A stretch of DNA of 42,804 nucleotides, from positions 1 through 42,804 of the forward strand of contig JAUNMR010000030.1 of the NCBI GenBank assembly GCA_030537455.1, written 5' to 3'. The position numbers and the translations under genes were made by a program. Under the pieces are notes generated by a model, which saw only the letters and a list, made by a program, of their open reading frames with translations, was not told where the DNA came from and did no database searches. Of this stretch, positions 8,209 through 15,837 are shown in pieces (position 1 is the stretch's first letter; every line of letters begins with the position of its first letter). Source of the stretch: Planctomycetia bacterium. Lineage in GTDB: Bacteria > Planctomycetota > Planctomycetia > Pirellulales > Thermoguttaceae.

Positions 8209-8889
8209 TGTAAAGTCCTTTTAAGTTCGCGCGTCTAAACGCATGGTTTTAAAAACTACTACTGTGTGAGCGCGCGCTTTCTCTGTGTGGTCCTCTTTGC
8301 ATGTTATTTTGATAACCTACGCAAAACAGCAAAGAAAAACGCTTTTCCTTTAAACGACAAAATAGGCAAAATAAAAAAGAGCCACAAAAAAACTAAGGAA
8401 AGAATTTGAGATTTATATACCAGTTGTATCAATTGTATTGATTACAAACAAAACGTTCAAACAATCACTAGGGACGCCGAATCTCTTGCAAGGTCTCCTA
8501 ATCCATTTCACATTACACCCAATGCATTAATTATAACGAAACCAACTAAATCCAACCAAACAAAAACCTCTAACCAAACCACAAAAAGAGCTAAAGTTTG
8601 CAATAGTAAAAGATTAACAAATATTCTAGCCATACCCAATTCACCGCTTGTAACATTCTCAATTTAAGATAAAGGGAGCATTGACCGGTTTTTCAGATGA
8701 TTAACGATGGAGAAATGCCGTTAAAATAGTATGCAGTATTAGCGTTTATAGAAGACAGCGTTTACAGACGCTCCCCTTTGTAAGAAAACTATGTTGGCGA
8801 AACCGACCTTTTCCAGCGCTTCGCCTGCAGACTGTAAGACAGAACAAAACCCCATTATTCGACATATGTCGGCGGACTGTGGAACTAAA
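8209..8889. other. AT-rich intergenic region with A/C-rich composition
   Basis: No credible gene is seen in 681 bases. Positions 8330-8620 are unusually rich in A and C on the plus strand, with many AACCAAA- and AAACCAC-type words, unlike the CGCG-rich surroundings. The left end must hold the promoter of the 950-residue protein (minus) and the right end that of the small lipoprotein (plus). I could not assign either with confidence. Confidence 0.5.
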
Positions 8890-9234
8890 ATGAAAAAACT
8901 AATAACGTTCTCTTTGATCGTGCTTTTAACGGCGCCCGTCATGGTCGGTTGCAAGAGCGGAACGAGTTGCTTCTCGCGCAACGGTTCGCGCGTGCCTACC
9001 TCGTTGCTCTCCTCCAGCGCCGCGGAAGATTCCGCGCTTGCCAGTAGCGCAACCGGCTCTCGCGTCGTTAATGCCTTCCCGACAAGCGAGGTCGTTATGA
9101 TGAACGCCAATAGCGCGTATTCGCAATGCGAACCTTGCGCGCCTAGTTCGTGCAATCCCTGCGATCCTTGCTCCCCAACGCGCGGAAGCTCCTCCGGCTA
9201 TCCCAGCGCCGCTGGTTCTTATAATAGCCTCTAA
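8890..9234 (+). CDS. small Cys-rich predicted lipoprotein
   Basis: The 114-residue product starts with MKKLITFSLIVLLTAPVMVGC, a classical lipoprotein signal with lipobox MVGC, so the mature protein is lipid-anchored at Cys21. The mature part is Ser-rich and has a Cys/Pro cluster near the C-terminus (CEPCAPSSCNPCDPC), with five Cys in 15 residues, then a Gly/Ser/Tyr tail. I do not recognise a family; the CxPC spacing could bind metal or form disulfides. An upstream in-frame ATG at 8791 would add 33 polar residues before the signal peptide and is unlikely. A strong terminator follows directly, so the gene is a single unit. Confidence 0.75.
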   Translation: MKKLITFSLIVLLTAPVMVGCKSGTSCFSRNGSRVPTSLLSSSAAEDSALASSATGSRVVNAFPTSEVVMMNANSAYSQCEPCAPSSCNPCDPCSPTRGSSSGYPSAAGSYNSL

Positions 9235-9279
9235 TTTCAACGACAATTCAGAGTTTATAACGACTCGATTTTCATATAT

Positions 9280-9328
9280 AACCATAAGGCTCGTACATCG
9301 CGCGTAGCCTTATGGTTATTTTTTTTTA
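9280..9328 (+). terminator. rho-independent terminator of the Cys-rich lipoprotein gene
   Basis: AACCATAAGGCT (9280-9291) and AGCCTTATGGTT (9306-9317) form a perfect 12-bp stem followed by ATTTTTTTTT. Confidence 0.95.
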
Positions 9329-9520
9329 TAGCTTGCCCTACTCGATATTCTCTTTGCGCATTTCTCATCTCCCCCCTTCTTTGCTCCGACGGCGCTGTAA
9401 GCAGTCTCAGGCCTGTCAAAGATGGAGAAATCAAAGTTTTTTTTAATTCCGTAAACGACTAATCCACAGTCTTTAGCGTCAACTTCCCTAAAAAAAATCC
9501 AAAAAATTTCTCAAAGTAAC

Positions 9521-9548
9521 TTGACGGTTCCTCAAAGCAAAGTAAGAT
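9521..9548 (+). promoter_or_regulatory. candidate promoter of the metY leader transcript
   Basis: TTGACG (9521-9526) and TAAGAT (9543-9548) are 16 bp apart. A small hairpin CCTAC/GTAGG (9558-9574) would lie at the start of the transcript. The leader to metY would be about 365 nt, long enough for regulation. Confidence 0.5.
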
Positions 9549-9604
9549 ACTAAAAATCCTACTAAAACAGTAGGCTTATTTATCATAGACGAAGAGAAGA
9601 ATAG

Positions 9605-9730
9605 ATGACCCCGATTCGCAAACGATTCACGAACCCCATGCCTATGCGCATGCCTTGTTGCACGAGCGTTACCTCGCGTTCGCTCGTGCACGACGTTTGC
9701 TATGTTTCGGCATATCTGCCCATAAAGTAG
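9605..9730 (+). CDS. possible Met/Cys-containing leader peptide of metY
   Basis: An open frame of 41 codons starts at an ATG preceded by the purine-rich GAAGAGAAG. Codons 12-19 read MPMRMPCC: three Met and two adjacent Cys. A perfect hairpin (9660-9689) begins at the second Cys codon, and a rho-independent terminator lies 34 bases after the stop codon and before metY. This is the layout of transcription-attenuation leaders, with the amino acids matching the pathway of the downstream enzyme (sulfide incorporation to homocysteine, then Met; related to Cys). I know of no standard metY leader of this sequence. The peptide may have no function beyond its translation. An alternative is that the region is an RNA-only element. 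Confidence 0.5.
   Translation: MTPIRKRFTNPMPMRMPCCTSVTSRSLVHDVCYVSAYLPIK
9660..9689 (+). promoter_or_regulatory. leader hairpin within the possible metY attenuator
   Basis: GCACGAGCG (9660-9668) pairs perfectly with CGCTCGTGC (9681-9689). The loop contains acctc (9671-9675), complementary to gaggt (9766-9770) in the 5' arm of the downstream terminator. That gives a possible but short (5 bp) alternative pairing. A ribosome paused at the Met/Cys codons would cover the 5' arm. Confidence 0.45.
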
Positions 9731-9763
9731 ACTCGGCGCGTGTATACGACCGTAAAGGATACT

Positions 9764-9792
9764 GGGAGGTTCTGTCGGAACCTCCCTTTTTT
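9764..9792 (+). terminator. intrinsic terminator in the metY leader (probable attenuator)
   Basis: GGGAGGTTC (9764-9772) and GAACCTCCC (9778-9786) form a perfect stem with a five-base loop, followed by six T. It lies 128 bases before the metY start and downstream of the only plausible promoter, so it should control read-through. Confidence 0.85.
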
Positions 9793-9919
9793 ATTACGCC
9801 GATTTCATCAATCTATTTCCACTCCCGCAAACAACGTCCAGACGCCGGTTGAATCTGTTCAAACCACAGACGTTCTAGATTCGACTGTAGGACAAAGAAA
9901 ACAAAAGAAGAGGCATACC

Positions 9920-11206
9920 GTGAGCAACTACAAATTTGAAACTCTACAACTCCATGTCGGTCAAGAGCACGCTGATCCCGCCACGGACGCTCGCGCCGTT
10001 CCGATCTATGCGACGACCTCCTACGTCTTCCATAATAGCCAACATGCCGCCGACCGCTTCGGTCTGCGTGACGCCGGTAATATCTATGGTCGTCTGACGA
10101 ACTCCACGCAAGGCGTCTTTGAAGATCGTATCGCCGCGTTAGAAAATGGCGTCGCCGGTTTGGCGTTGGCTTCTGGCGCCGCGGCCATCGCCTATACGAT
10201 TCAGGCTCTTGCGCGTAGTGGCGAACATATCGTCGCGCAAAAAACGATCTACGGCGGCACCGCGAACCTCTTAGCGCACACCCTGCCGCTGCAAGGGATT
10301 ACCACAACCTTTGTAGACGCGCATAACTTAGAGGAACTCGAAGGCGCGATTAAAGAGAACACCAAAGCGATCTTCATCGAGACGCTCGGCAATCCGAACT
10401 CTGATATTCCGGACGTCGACGCCATCGCGTCGATTGCGCATAAGCACGGCGTCCCCCTCGTCGTCGACAATACCTTCGGCACGCCTTTCCTCTTCCGTCC
10501 TTTGGAACATGGCGCGGATATTGTCGTTCACTCCGCAACGAAATTCATCGGCGGTCACGGCGTGACCCTCGGCGGCGTTGTCGTCGACGGCGGTTCCTTC
10601 GACTGGACTAAGTCCGGAAAATACCCCTGGATCTCCGAACCGAATCCGAGTTATCACGGCGTTAAATTCACAGAAGCCGCCGGACGCGCCGCGTTCGCCG
10701 TCTATATTCGCGCGATTCTCCTGCGCGATACCGGCGCAACGCTCTCCCCCTTCGCCGCCTTCCTCTTACTGCAAGGGGTGGAAACCCTCTCCCTGCGTCT
10801 GGAACGTCACGTGGAAAATACCAAAAAGGTCGTCGAGTATCTCGCCAAACACCCGCTGGTAGAAAAGGTCAATCACCCGTCGTTACCTGACCATCCGGAT
10901 CACGAACTCTATAAGAAATACTTCCCCAACGGCGGCGGTTCCATCTTCACCTTCGATATCAAAGGAGGACAGGAAGAAGCTTTTAAGTTCATCGACAACC
11001 TCAAAATCTTCTCACTGCTTGCCAACGTTGCCGACGCCAAGAGCTTGGTCATTCACCCCGCAACGACCACGCATTCCCAGCTGACCGAAGAAGAACTCGC
11101 CGACTCCGGCGTCAAGCCGAATACCATCCGCCTCTCCATTGGTACTGAACATATCGACGATATCCTCGCCGACCTCGACGCCGGCTTCAACGCGGTTCAG
11201 GGCTAA
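9920..11206 (+). CDS. metY: O-acetylhomoserine aminocarboxypropyltransferase (O-acetylhomoserine sulfhydrylase)
   Basis: A pyridoxal-phosphate enzyme of the Cys/Met metabolism family, 428 residues, the usual MetY length. It would join sulfide to O-acetylhomoserine to give homocysteine. The N-terminal signature FETLQLHVGQEHADPATDAR is typical of MetY. Family features follow: YGRLTNSTQ (phosphate binding from the partner subunit), ALASGAAA, ETLGNPNSDIPD, VVDNTFGTP and the PLP lysine in VHSATKFIGGHG (Lys208). The C-terminal LSIGTEHIDDILADL is also typical. I chose the GTG at 9920, preceded by AAGAGG, because the frame extends 60 codons upstream into the leader terminator region without family similarity. 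Expression is probably controlled by the leader and attenuator just upstream. Confidence 0.93.
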   Translation: MSNYKFETLQLHVGQEHADPATDARAVPIYATTSYVFHNSQHAADRFGLRDAGNIYGRLTNSTQGVFEDRIAALENGVAGLALASGAAAIAYTIQALARSGEHIVAQKTIYGGTANLLAHTLPLQGITTTFVDAHNLEELEGAIKENTKAIFIETLGNPNSDIPDVDAIASIAHKHGVPLVVDNTFGTPFLFRPLEHGADIVVHSATKFIGGHGVTLGGVVVDGGSFDWTKSGKYPWISEPNPSYHGVKFTEAAGRAAFAVYIRAILLRDTGATLSPFAAFLLLQGVETLSLRLERHVENTKKVVEYLAKHPLVEKVNHPSLPDHPDHELYKKYFPNGGGSIFTFDIKGGQEEAFKFIDNLKIFSLLANVADAKSLVIHPATTTHSQLTEEELADSGVKPNTIRLSIGTEHIDDILADLDAGFNAVQG

Positions 11207-11299
11207 CAATCGTAGATCGCGCCGCAATTCCCTACCCTATGCTTTGCGGTTCACACACTAGCGTCGGCGCCTCTGTCTCTCTGCGTTGGCGCTCTTAAC

Positions 11300-11338
11300 G
11301 GCGGCGCCTGTGTCGCGTCCACACGGGCGCCGCCTTTT
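11300..11338 (+). terminator. rho-independent terminator after metY
   Basis: GGCGGCGCC (11300-11308) pairs with GGCGCCGCC (11326-11334) and four T follow. The ridA start lies 29 bases further on, so ridA has its own promoter or depends on read-through. Confidence 0.8.
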
Positions 11339-11366
11339 CTATCTATCGTTAAGAAAGAACTCCCAC

Positions 11367-11735
11367 ATGAAACTCGTAGAAACTAAAAACGCCCCCGCCG
11401 CGATTGGTCCTTATTCACAAGGCGCTCTATCAACCGGTTTCATCTTTACTTCCGGTCAGTTGGGAATCAATCCAGAAACCAATGAATTCGCAGGCGATAA
11501 TATAACCGCGCAGACCGAACAGGCGATTTGCAATATCGCGGCGATTCTTAAGGCGCTTGGCAGCGATCTGTCTTGCGTCGTTAAGACTACCTGCTACCTC
11601 GCGAATATCGCCGACTTCGAGCAATTCAATAAGGTCTACGAACAATTCTTCACCGGTCGACCCGCGAGAAGTTGCGTGCAGGTAGCCGCGCTTCCCAAAG
11701 GCGCGTTAGTTGAAATTGAGGCGATAGCCGAATAA
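11367..11735 (+). CDS. ridA: RidA family reactive-intermediate (enamine/imine) deaminase
   Basis: The 122-residue protein has the full RidA pattern: IGPYSQGA near residues 13-20, FTSGQLGINPET, and the C-terminal RPARSCVQVAALPKGALVEIEAIA. The Arg in this last motif (Arg101) is the substrate-carboxylate-binding residue of catalytic RidA proteins, and Glu118 is the conserved acid. RidA hydrolyses 2-aminoacrylate and similar enamines made by PLP enzymes, which would otherwise damage other PLP enzymes. Its position directly after the PLP enzyme MetY fits this protective role. The ATG at 11367 follows AGAAAG; an upstream extension to 11286 runs through the metY terminator and is rejected. Confidence 0.95.
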   Translation: MKLVETKNAPAAIGPYSQGALSTGFIFTSGQLGINPETNEFAGDNITAQTEQAICNIAAILKALGSDLSCVVKTTCYLANIADFEQFNKVYEQFFTGRPARSCVQVAALPKGALVEIEAIAE

Positions 11736-11763
11736 TCCGACGTAGCGACCATCGCTCTCAAGA

Positions 11764-11805
11764 GCGTCGCTGTGACTGTTTCGGCGTCACAGCGACGCAT
11801 TTTTT
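11764..11805 (+). terminator. rho-independent terminator of ridA
   Basis: GCGTCGCTGTGAC (11764-11776) pairs perfectly with GTCACAGCGACGC (11786-11798), followed by ATTTTTT. Confidence 0.95.
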
Positions 11806-11946
11806 CTCGCTACAAACCTTACACACAAGCGCCGTACAGACAATTTCTTATCGCTCACAAGGTTCCCAACGCCGTTTCGTTTCCGGTTCTACCCCGCCCT
11901 GCTATTCCTCTGGTGCCTCTCTAATCTCTTCAATCTCCCCTTGATA

Positions 11947-11993
11947 GAAAAAAGCCGAGTCCCCAGCGACATTGTCAACCGGAAACTCGGCTT
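11947..11993 (-). terminator. rho-independent terminator of the DUF1844 gene
   Basis: On the minus strand AAGCCGAGTTTCCGG pairs with CTGGGGACTCGGCTT (one mismatch zone near the loop), followed by a run of T. It lies about 90 bases after the stop at 12080. Confidence 0.85.
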
Positions 11994-12079
11994 AACTTTT
12001 CATTCAAAAGAACGCGAGTTACAATCTCATACGGAAATATCTTCCATACGAACTGACGCTCGAGGTCTTAACACAAGAC

Positions 12080-12583
12080 TTAGCCCTGCTCGCGTCGCGT
12101 CTTCTCACGCGTGGCGGCGACAAAGAGCATTCTCAACTCATGAGCGACATTCTCCAGGACACGCGTTTCCTCTTCGGTGCAATTTCCCTTGGTCTTCTCT
12201 AAAAGAACCTCGATCGATTCAATCAGGTAGGTCGCTTGATTCATAAGAAAGACCGTTTTACCTGTGACGGGGTTCGGAAGAACGCCCATCGAGACCATCG
12301 CCTGTTGCGCAATGGTACTGGCGATCGTAATCAACGTCGGTTTCCCTAAGGGCTGATCGTCATAGCGACCGTCAGTGTCCTCGGACTCCTCTTGCCCACA
12401 GCCACAACCGCCGCCACAGCCACAGCCGTCGTCGTTATGCTCGCAACCGCAGTCGCCGTCGCCATGGTCACAACCACAGCCACAATGCTCTTCTTCATCT
12501 TGATTGTGACCACAACCACAACCGCCGCAACCACAACCGTCTGCGCCCTGTTTCGCGTTCGTTCTAATATCCTCTTCGCTCAT
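12080..12583 (-). CDS. DUF1844 protein with N-terminal Cys/His/Gly metal-binding-like region
   Basis: Residues about 80-160 match the DUF1844 pattern: an ASTIAQQAMVSMGVLPNPV-type segment followed by TGKTVFLMNQATYLIESIEV and LLEKTKGNCTEEETRVLENV. DUF1844 is a small helical domain of unknown function common in planctomycetes and other bacteria. What is unusual is residues 17-62, with 13 Cys and 4 His, mostly as CGC, CGCG and HCGCGCDH words with Asp and Glu between them. This resembles metal-sequestering tails such as those of nickel chaperones and small Cys-rich metal-binding proteins, though no standard motif is complete. There is no signal peptide, so it is probably cytoplasmic. The ATG is preceded by GGAGAATAGGA. 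Own terminator downstream. Confidence 0.85.
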   Translation of the reverse strand: MSEEDIRTNAKQGADGCGCGGCGCGHNQDEEEHCGCGCDHGDGDCGCEHNDDGCGCGGGCGCGQEESEDTDGRYDDQPLGKPTLITIASTIAQQAMVSMGVLPNPVTGKTVFLMNQATYLIESIEVLLEKTKGNCTEEETRVLENVAHELRMLFVAATREKTRREQG

Positions 12584-12852
12584 TCCTATTCTCCATATAC
12601 ATATGCGCGCCGCTTTCGTCGTCCAAGCGCTTCACGCTCGTAACGACGTCCGCCTCCGGAACCAGCGCTTACTTACTATATCGCTTTTACAACTGCCAAT
12701 CCTGGCGTCGGCGCTGAACCACGCCACAACGCACGTTCCGCCTGTGTTTTTAGCGCATAAAGGACGCCAAAGCGTCGCTAATCTCGCCTATATTATATAG
12801 CGCGTTATCGCGCTTTCAATAGTTGAGGCGCTCAGTTTCCACGCCGTCGCTT

Positions 12853-12874
12853 GCGGGTTTCACGTGAAACCCGC
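12853..12874. promoter_or_regulatory. parS centromere-like site (ParB binding)
   Basis: A perfect 22-bp palindrome contains the core GGTTTCACGTGAAACC (12856-12871), which matches the bacterial parS consensus TGTTTCACGTGAAACA at 14 of 16 positions. The two changes are the outermost pair (TG/CA flank to GG/CC), and the dyad symmetry is kept. It lies between genes, as many parS sites do. ParB-CTP clamps would load here to organise and segregate the origin region. Confidence 0.85.
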
Positions 12875-12894
12875 ACAATCTTTTCACTTACGCC

Positions 12895-12915
12895 GTCTTA
12901 TAAACTGTATAAGAC
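12895..12915. promoter_or_regulatory. perfect inverted repeat, possible operator
   Basis: GTCTTATA (12895-12902) and TATAAGAC (12908-12915) are exact reverse complements around AACTG. No T run follows, and it sits about 30 bases before the -10 of the next gene. A protein-binding site is therefore more likely than a terminator. The binding protein is unknown. Confidence 0.45.
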
Positions 12916-12942
12916 TCTAGGAGTCGCAACGTTTGCCTATTC

Positions 12943-12951
12943 TGATATAAT
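12943..12951 (+). promoter_or_regulatory. extended -10 promoter of the cyclo-ligase gene
   Basis: TGATATAAT is a perfect extended -10 element; no good -35 is visible at the usual distance. The leader would be about 48 nt. Confidence 0.5.
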
Positions 12952-13005
12952 TGAATACCGATTCCACCTCATTGAGACCAATCCTTTCCCCTGCTCAATC
13001 GTCCC

Positions 13006-13638
13006 ATGAACGCCAATACAATCACCGAAGAAAAACGCGCGCTACGCAAAGAACTTAACCATAAGCTTTCCAACCTGTCACTCGATCGCCAAGAGGTCTC
13101 TGACCGCGTCTGGCAGAACCTTAAAAACCTCCCGCAACTTGTCGACGCTATAACCATTGGCGCGTATATCGACTTTCGCACAGAACTTCCAACCCGATAC
13201 TTTATCCCCTCGCTCTTTAACCTTGCGGAAAAACCTCGACGTATTGCCGTTCCCTATTGTGTTGACCATAACCTCGACTTCTACTACCTTGACCCGCCCA
13301 AAGTAGACGCCGAAAAAGCCGAGCCACGCTTCCTCGACCTAACGCCCCAAGCTTATGGCATTCTCGAACCAAGCGAACAAACGCGCGCGCTTCCCGAAAG
13401 ATTCGCCCCTCCCTATGCGTTCGACGCCATACTCGTGCCCGGGCTAGCGTTCACGCCTGACGGCGAACGTCTCGGACGCGGCGCCGGTTACTACGACCGA
13501 TTTCTTACACGACTGCGACCTAACGTGCCGCTCATTGGTCTGGCATACGACGAGCAAATCCTCCCAAGAGTTCCAACCGACGTCCATGATCGTCGCGTCG
13601 ACGTCGTCGTCACTGCGACGCGCGTCTATTACCCATGA
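13006..13638 (+). CDS. 5-formyltetrahydrofolate cyclo-ligase
   Basis: The 210-residue protein has the family length and its diagnostic C-terminal motif LVPGLAFTPDGERLGRGAGY followed by YDRFL (about residues 144-168), which shapes the ATP and folate sites. The N-terminal basic EEKRALRKELNHKL and the central GAYIDFRTELPTRYF are also family-like. The enzyme converts 5-formyl-THF to 5,10-methenyl-THF with ATP hydrolysis, returning a storage or inhibitory folate to the one-carbon pool, in the cytoplasm. No Shine-Dalgarno is visible before the ATG, though start and family alignment agree. It stands between the parS region and a secreted-protein gene with its own promoter. Confidence 0.92.
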   Translation: MNANTITEEKRALRKELNHKLSNLSLDRQEVSDRVWQNLKNLPQLVDAITIGAYIDFRTELPTRYFIPSLFNLAEKPRRIAVPYCVDHNLDFYYLDPPKVDAEKAEPRFLDLTPQAYGILEPSEQTRALPERFAPPYAFDAILVPGLAFTPDGERLGRGAGYYDRFLTRLRPNVPLIGLAYDEQILPRVPTDVHDRRVDVVVTATRVYYP

Positions 13639-13689
13639 ATATTCGCGCGTAATTTCTTTTATTTTCTTGAATAAAAGCGTCTTTCCTCA

Positions 13690-13718
13690 TTGATTAATCA
13701 ATATACGCCTGGTACAAT
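13690..13718 (+). promoter_or_regulatory. sigma-70-type promoter of the secreted helical-repeat protein
   Basis: TTGATT (13690-13695) and TACAAT (13713-13718) are 17 bp apart; the -10 reads TACAATATCA as at 2273 and 26617. Confidence 0.7.
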
Positions 13719-13814
13719 ATCAAGACGTTATACAAAACCTACGATCGCGTTAGCCCCTCTCGCGATCTTTCCACGACAATAAATGACGTCGCCATACGAC
13801 TAAGAAAGGCGCTC

Positions 13815-15563
13815 ATGTTTAAAAAAATTCTTTTCGGCGTTCTAACGCTCTCCGCCATGCTCGCGATCGGCGCCAACTACGCGCTCGCTCAAGACGCCGC
13901 GCCCGCTGATCCGCCCGCGCAACTTTCACTCGACTCCCTCATGGTTCCCGAGGAACCGTTCACGATTGATCCGGAATTGCTTAAACTCCCCGAGAACGCC
14001 AATGCCGACGAAATCTTTGATTTCATCGATTCACTCCAGGACAAACTTCCCGAGCCAAAAAGCCCACAAGCGCTCCTAACGCTCACCGACGCGATCTCCA
14101 AGACGGCGCTTGAAGCCGCGAACCGCGTCCTCGCTATGGAGAATCTCACCGAAGAACAGAAGGAACGCGCTGTTCAACTCAAAGTCATTGCGCTCACCAC
14201 GCGTGCGAAGATTGACGAAAACGCCGGTGACGAACTTAATACGTTCGCACAAGAAAATATCGACAACGCGAAGTCCACCGACGAGCTCATTAAGGCTTAT
14301 CAACTCAAACTCCAGATCCTCGCCTCTGGCGAAGGGGATACACTCGCGGCGATTAGCGCCTTCTCCGACGAACTCTACCAAAAGGAAGAACCGAAGCTGA
14401 AAGTCTTTGCGCTTGAAATCAAAGCGCAAGTCATGGTCTCCAAAGTCCAAGAGACTGGCGAAGTCGACGAAGGCTTTGTGAAATTCATTAGCGACGTCGC
14501 CGACGACAAAGCCCAAGACGTCACCGTACGCGAAAAAGCTTACGAAATGAAGCTCGTCGCGTTGATTGTCAAGCTCGATATCGAATCTTCGAAACTCGAA
14601 GACCTCGCCAACCCGCTACGACCCGACGACGAAGAAGAAGCGAAAGAAGATCCCAAAGAGATCCAAAAGAATGTCGACGCGCTCTCTGCCGACGTTGAAG
14701 CGCTCTTTGTTCAACTCCTCGAAAAAGAATATTCCGAAGAACTGCGTGAGACAATCTATCAACTTCGCGTTCAAACCCTGCTCGATCCAAACTATCATCT
14801 CGCCGATAAAGACGCTAAGATTCAACAATCCATCGATATGCTCGCCCAAGAGGAGAGCGCCCAACTCTTCCGTCTTTACGTCGCGTTCAAGGGTCAAAAT
14901 CTCCTCAACAAGGCGAACGCCTCCGCCGATGCGATTCCCGCGCTGGAAGAATTCGCCAATGAAGTCTATGAACTCTCAAAAGAGAAGCCCGAACTCAAAA
15001 ATCAAGGGATCGGTCTAAAAATCCAAGCGGCCCAACTCAAACGCGACACAGCCGGTCTGCTCGCATTCATTAACCAAGAGCTCGAAAATAATCCCGAAGA
15101 CGCGCTCGCCGCTAATCTCAATCGTGTGAAGTTCTCCTTGGTCGCGGAAACGATTAGTACCGATCCGAGCGTCTTCGCGCAATACGAGGACTATATCAAG
15201 TCCCTCAAAAATAACCCCGATACCGCTGACGTCGTCTATCAACTCTACGTCGCGAGATTCACTGGCGCGGTCGCTGCCGCTGAAAAGAACGATTGCAACC
15301 TCGAGGAATTCCAAGCGGCTTATGCTCAACTCAAAAAAGACCTGACTGTCGAACCGCGTGCGATCACCTCGGTTATTGCGATTAAAGCCGCTACGGACGC
15401 AATCGGCAAAAAGAACAATCAAGAGGATCTCTACGTCAATACCCTGAACGACCTGATCGAATTCTGCAAGACCTCCGACTCCGAAGAACTTAACGCCATC
15501 GCGCAAAATCTTGAAGTCTTTGTCAAACAACAGGTCAACACGGAAGCGAAAGAAGAAGAGTAG
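13815..15563 (+). CDS. secreted alpha-helical repeat protein of unknown function
   Basis: A clear signal peptide (MFKKILFGVLTLSAMLAIGA then NYALAQ, with cleavage probably after ALA near residue 26) precedes a 555-residue acidic, almost entirely helical protein rich in Glu, Ala, Leu and Asp. A helix-start pattern of the type [AVI]-[YVF]-Q/E-L/M-K/R recurs: AVQLKVIAL (about 119), AYQLKLQIL (162), AYEMKLVAL (243), IYQLRVQTL (314), LFRLYVAF (353), GIGLKIQAA (399) and VYQLYVARF (474). This suggests a TPR- or HEAT-like solenoid of irregular period in the periplasm. No catalytic motif and no membrane segment after the signal are seen. I do not recognise the family. It has its own promoter and terminator, so it works as a single unit. 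Confidence 0.8.
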   Translation: MFKKILFGVLTLSAMLAIGANYALAQDAAPADPPAQLSLDSLMVPEEPFTIDPELLKLPENANADEIFDFIDSLQDKLPEPKSPQALLTLTDAISKTALEAANRVLAMENLTEEQKERAVQLKVIALTTRAKIDENAGDELNTFAQENIDNAKSTDELIKAYQLKLQILASGEGDTLAAISAFSDELYQKEEPKLKVFALEIKAQVMVSKVQETGEVDEGFVKFISDVADDKAQDVTVREKAYEMKLVALIVKLDIESSKLEDLANPLRPDDEEEAKEDPKEIQKNVDALSADVEALFVQLLEKEYSEELRETIYQLRVQTLLDPNYHLADKDAKIQQSIDMLAQEESAQLFRLYVAFKGQNLLNKANASADAIPALEEFANEVYELSKEKPELKNQGIGLKIQAAQLKRDTAGLLAFINQELENNPEDALAANLNRVKFSLVAETISTDPSVFAQYEDYIKSLKNNPDTADVVYQLYVARFTGAVAAAEKNDCNLEEFQAAYAQLKKDLTVEPRAITSVIAIKAATDAIGKKNNQEDLYVNTLNDLIEFCKTSDSEELNAIAQNLEVFVKQQVNTEAKEEE

Positions 15564-15660
15564 TTGCTCCGCTCCTACGCTCCTATGCCTGTTCGCATGT
15601 GAAAAGACGCTCTTACCTTTCCTAAGCGTCTGGCGTCATCCCCACGCGATATAAATAAAA

Positions 15661-15707
15661 GAACGGCGTTCGTTCCCAACTATGGTACGAACGCCGTTCT
15701 TCTTTTT
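15661..15707 (+). terminator. rho-independent terminator after the helical-repeat protein gene
   Basis: GAACGGCGTTCGT (15661-15673) pairs perfectly with ACGAACGCCGTTC (15687-15699), followed by TTCTTTTT. The other strand also carries a T-rich flank (TTTTATTTAT), so it may stop transcription from csrA as well. Confidence 0.93.
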
Positions 15708-15775
15708 GGTATTCCTCAACTGCCATTTCGCGCGCGAATTTAACTCGCCGCCACAACAAACTCTCCCCCTAATGC

Positions 15776-15816
15776 CAAAAGACGCCTTTGCAGCAAGTAC
15801 AAAGACGTCTTTTATA
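15776..15816 (-). terminator. possible terminator of csrA
   Basis: On the minus strand AAAAGACGTCTTTG and CAAAGGCGTCTTTT form a stem with one mismatch and end in four T, some 20 bases after the csrA stop codon. Confidence 0.55.
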
Positions 15817-15837
15817 AGCTCAGTAACGTTACGCCGT

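Larger units (their letters stand above)
12584..13005. other. intergenic region containing a parS site and an inverted repeat
   Basis: No gene is seen in these 422 bases. The region holds a parS palindrome, a perfect 8-bp inverted repeat and a promoter for the cyclo-ligase gene, each listed separately. The first 250 bases show nothing specific. Confidence 0.6.

Noticed and set aside
9549..9919. SAM riboswitch upstream of metY
   Set aside because: The position fits, but I could not find the conserved cores of SAM-I, SAM-II or SAH classes. The Met/Cys frame with terminator explains the region at least as well. A covariance search would decide.
10802..10820. CACGTG-containing sequence in metY as a third parS
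   Set aside because: The flanks (gtcacgtggaaaa) lack the inverted TGTTNC/GNAACA arms; it is ordinary coding sequence.
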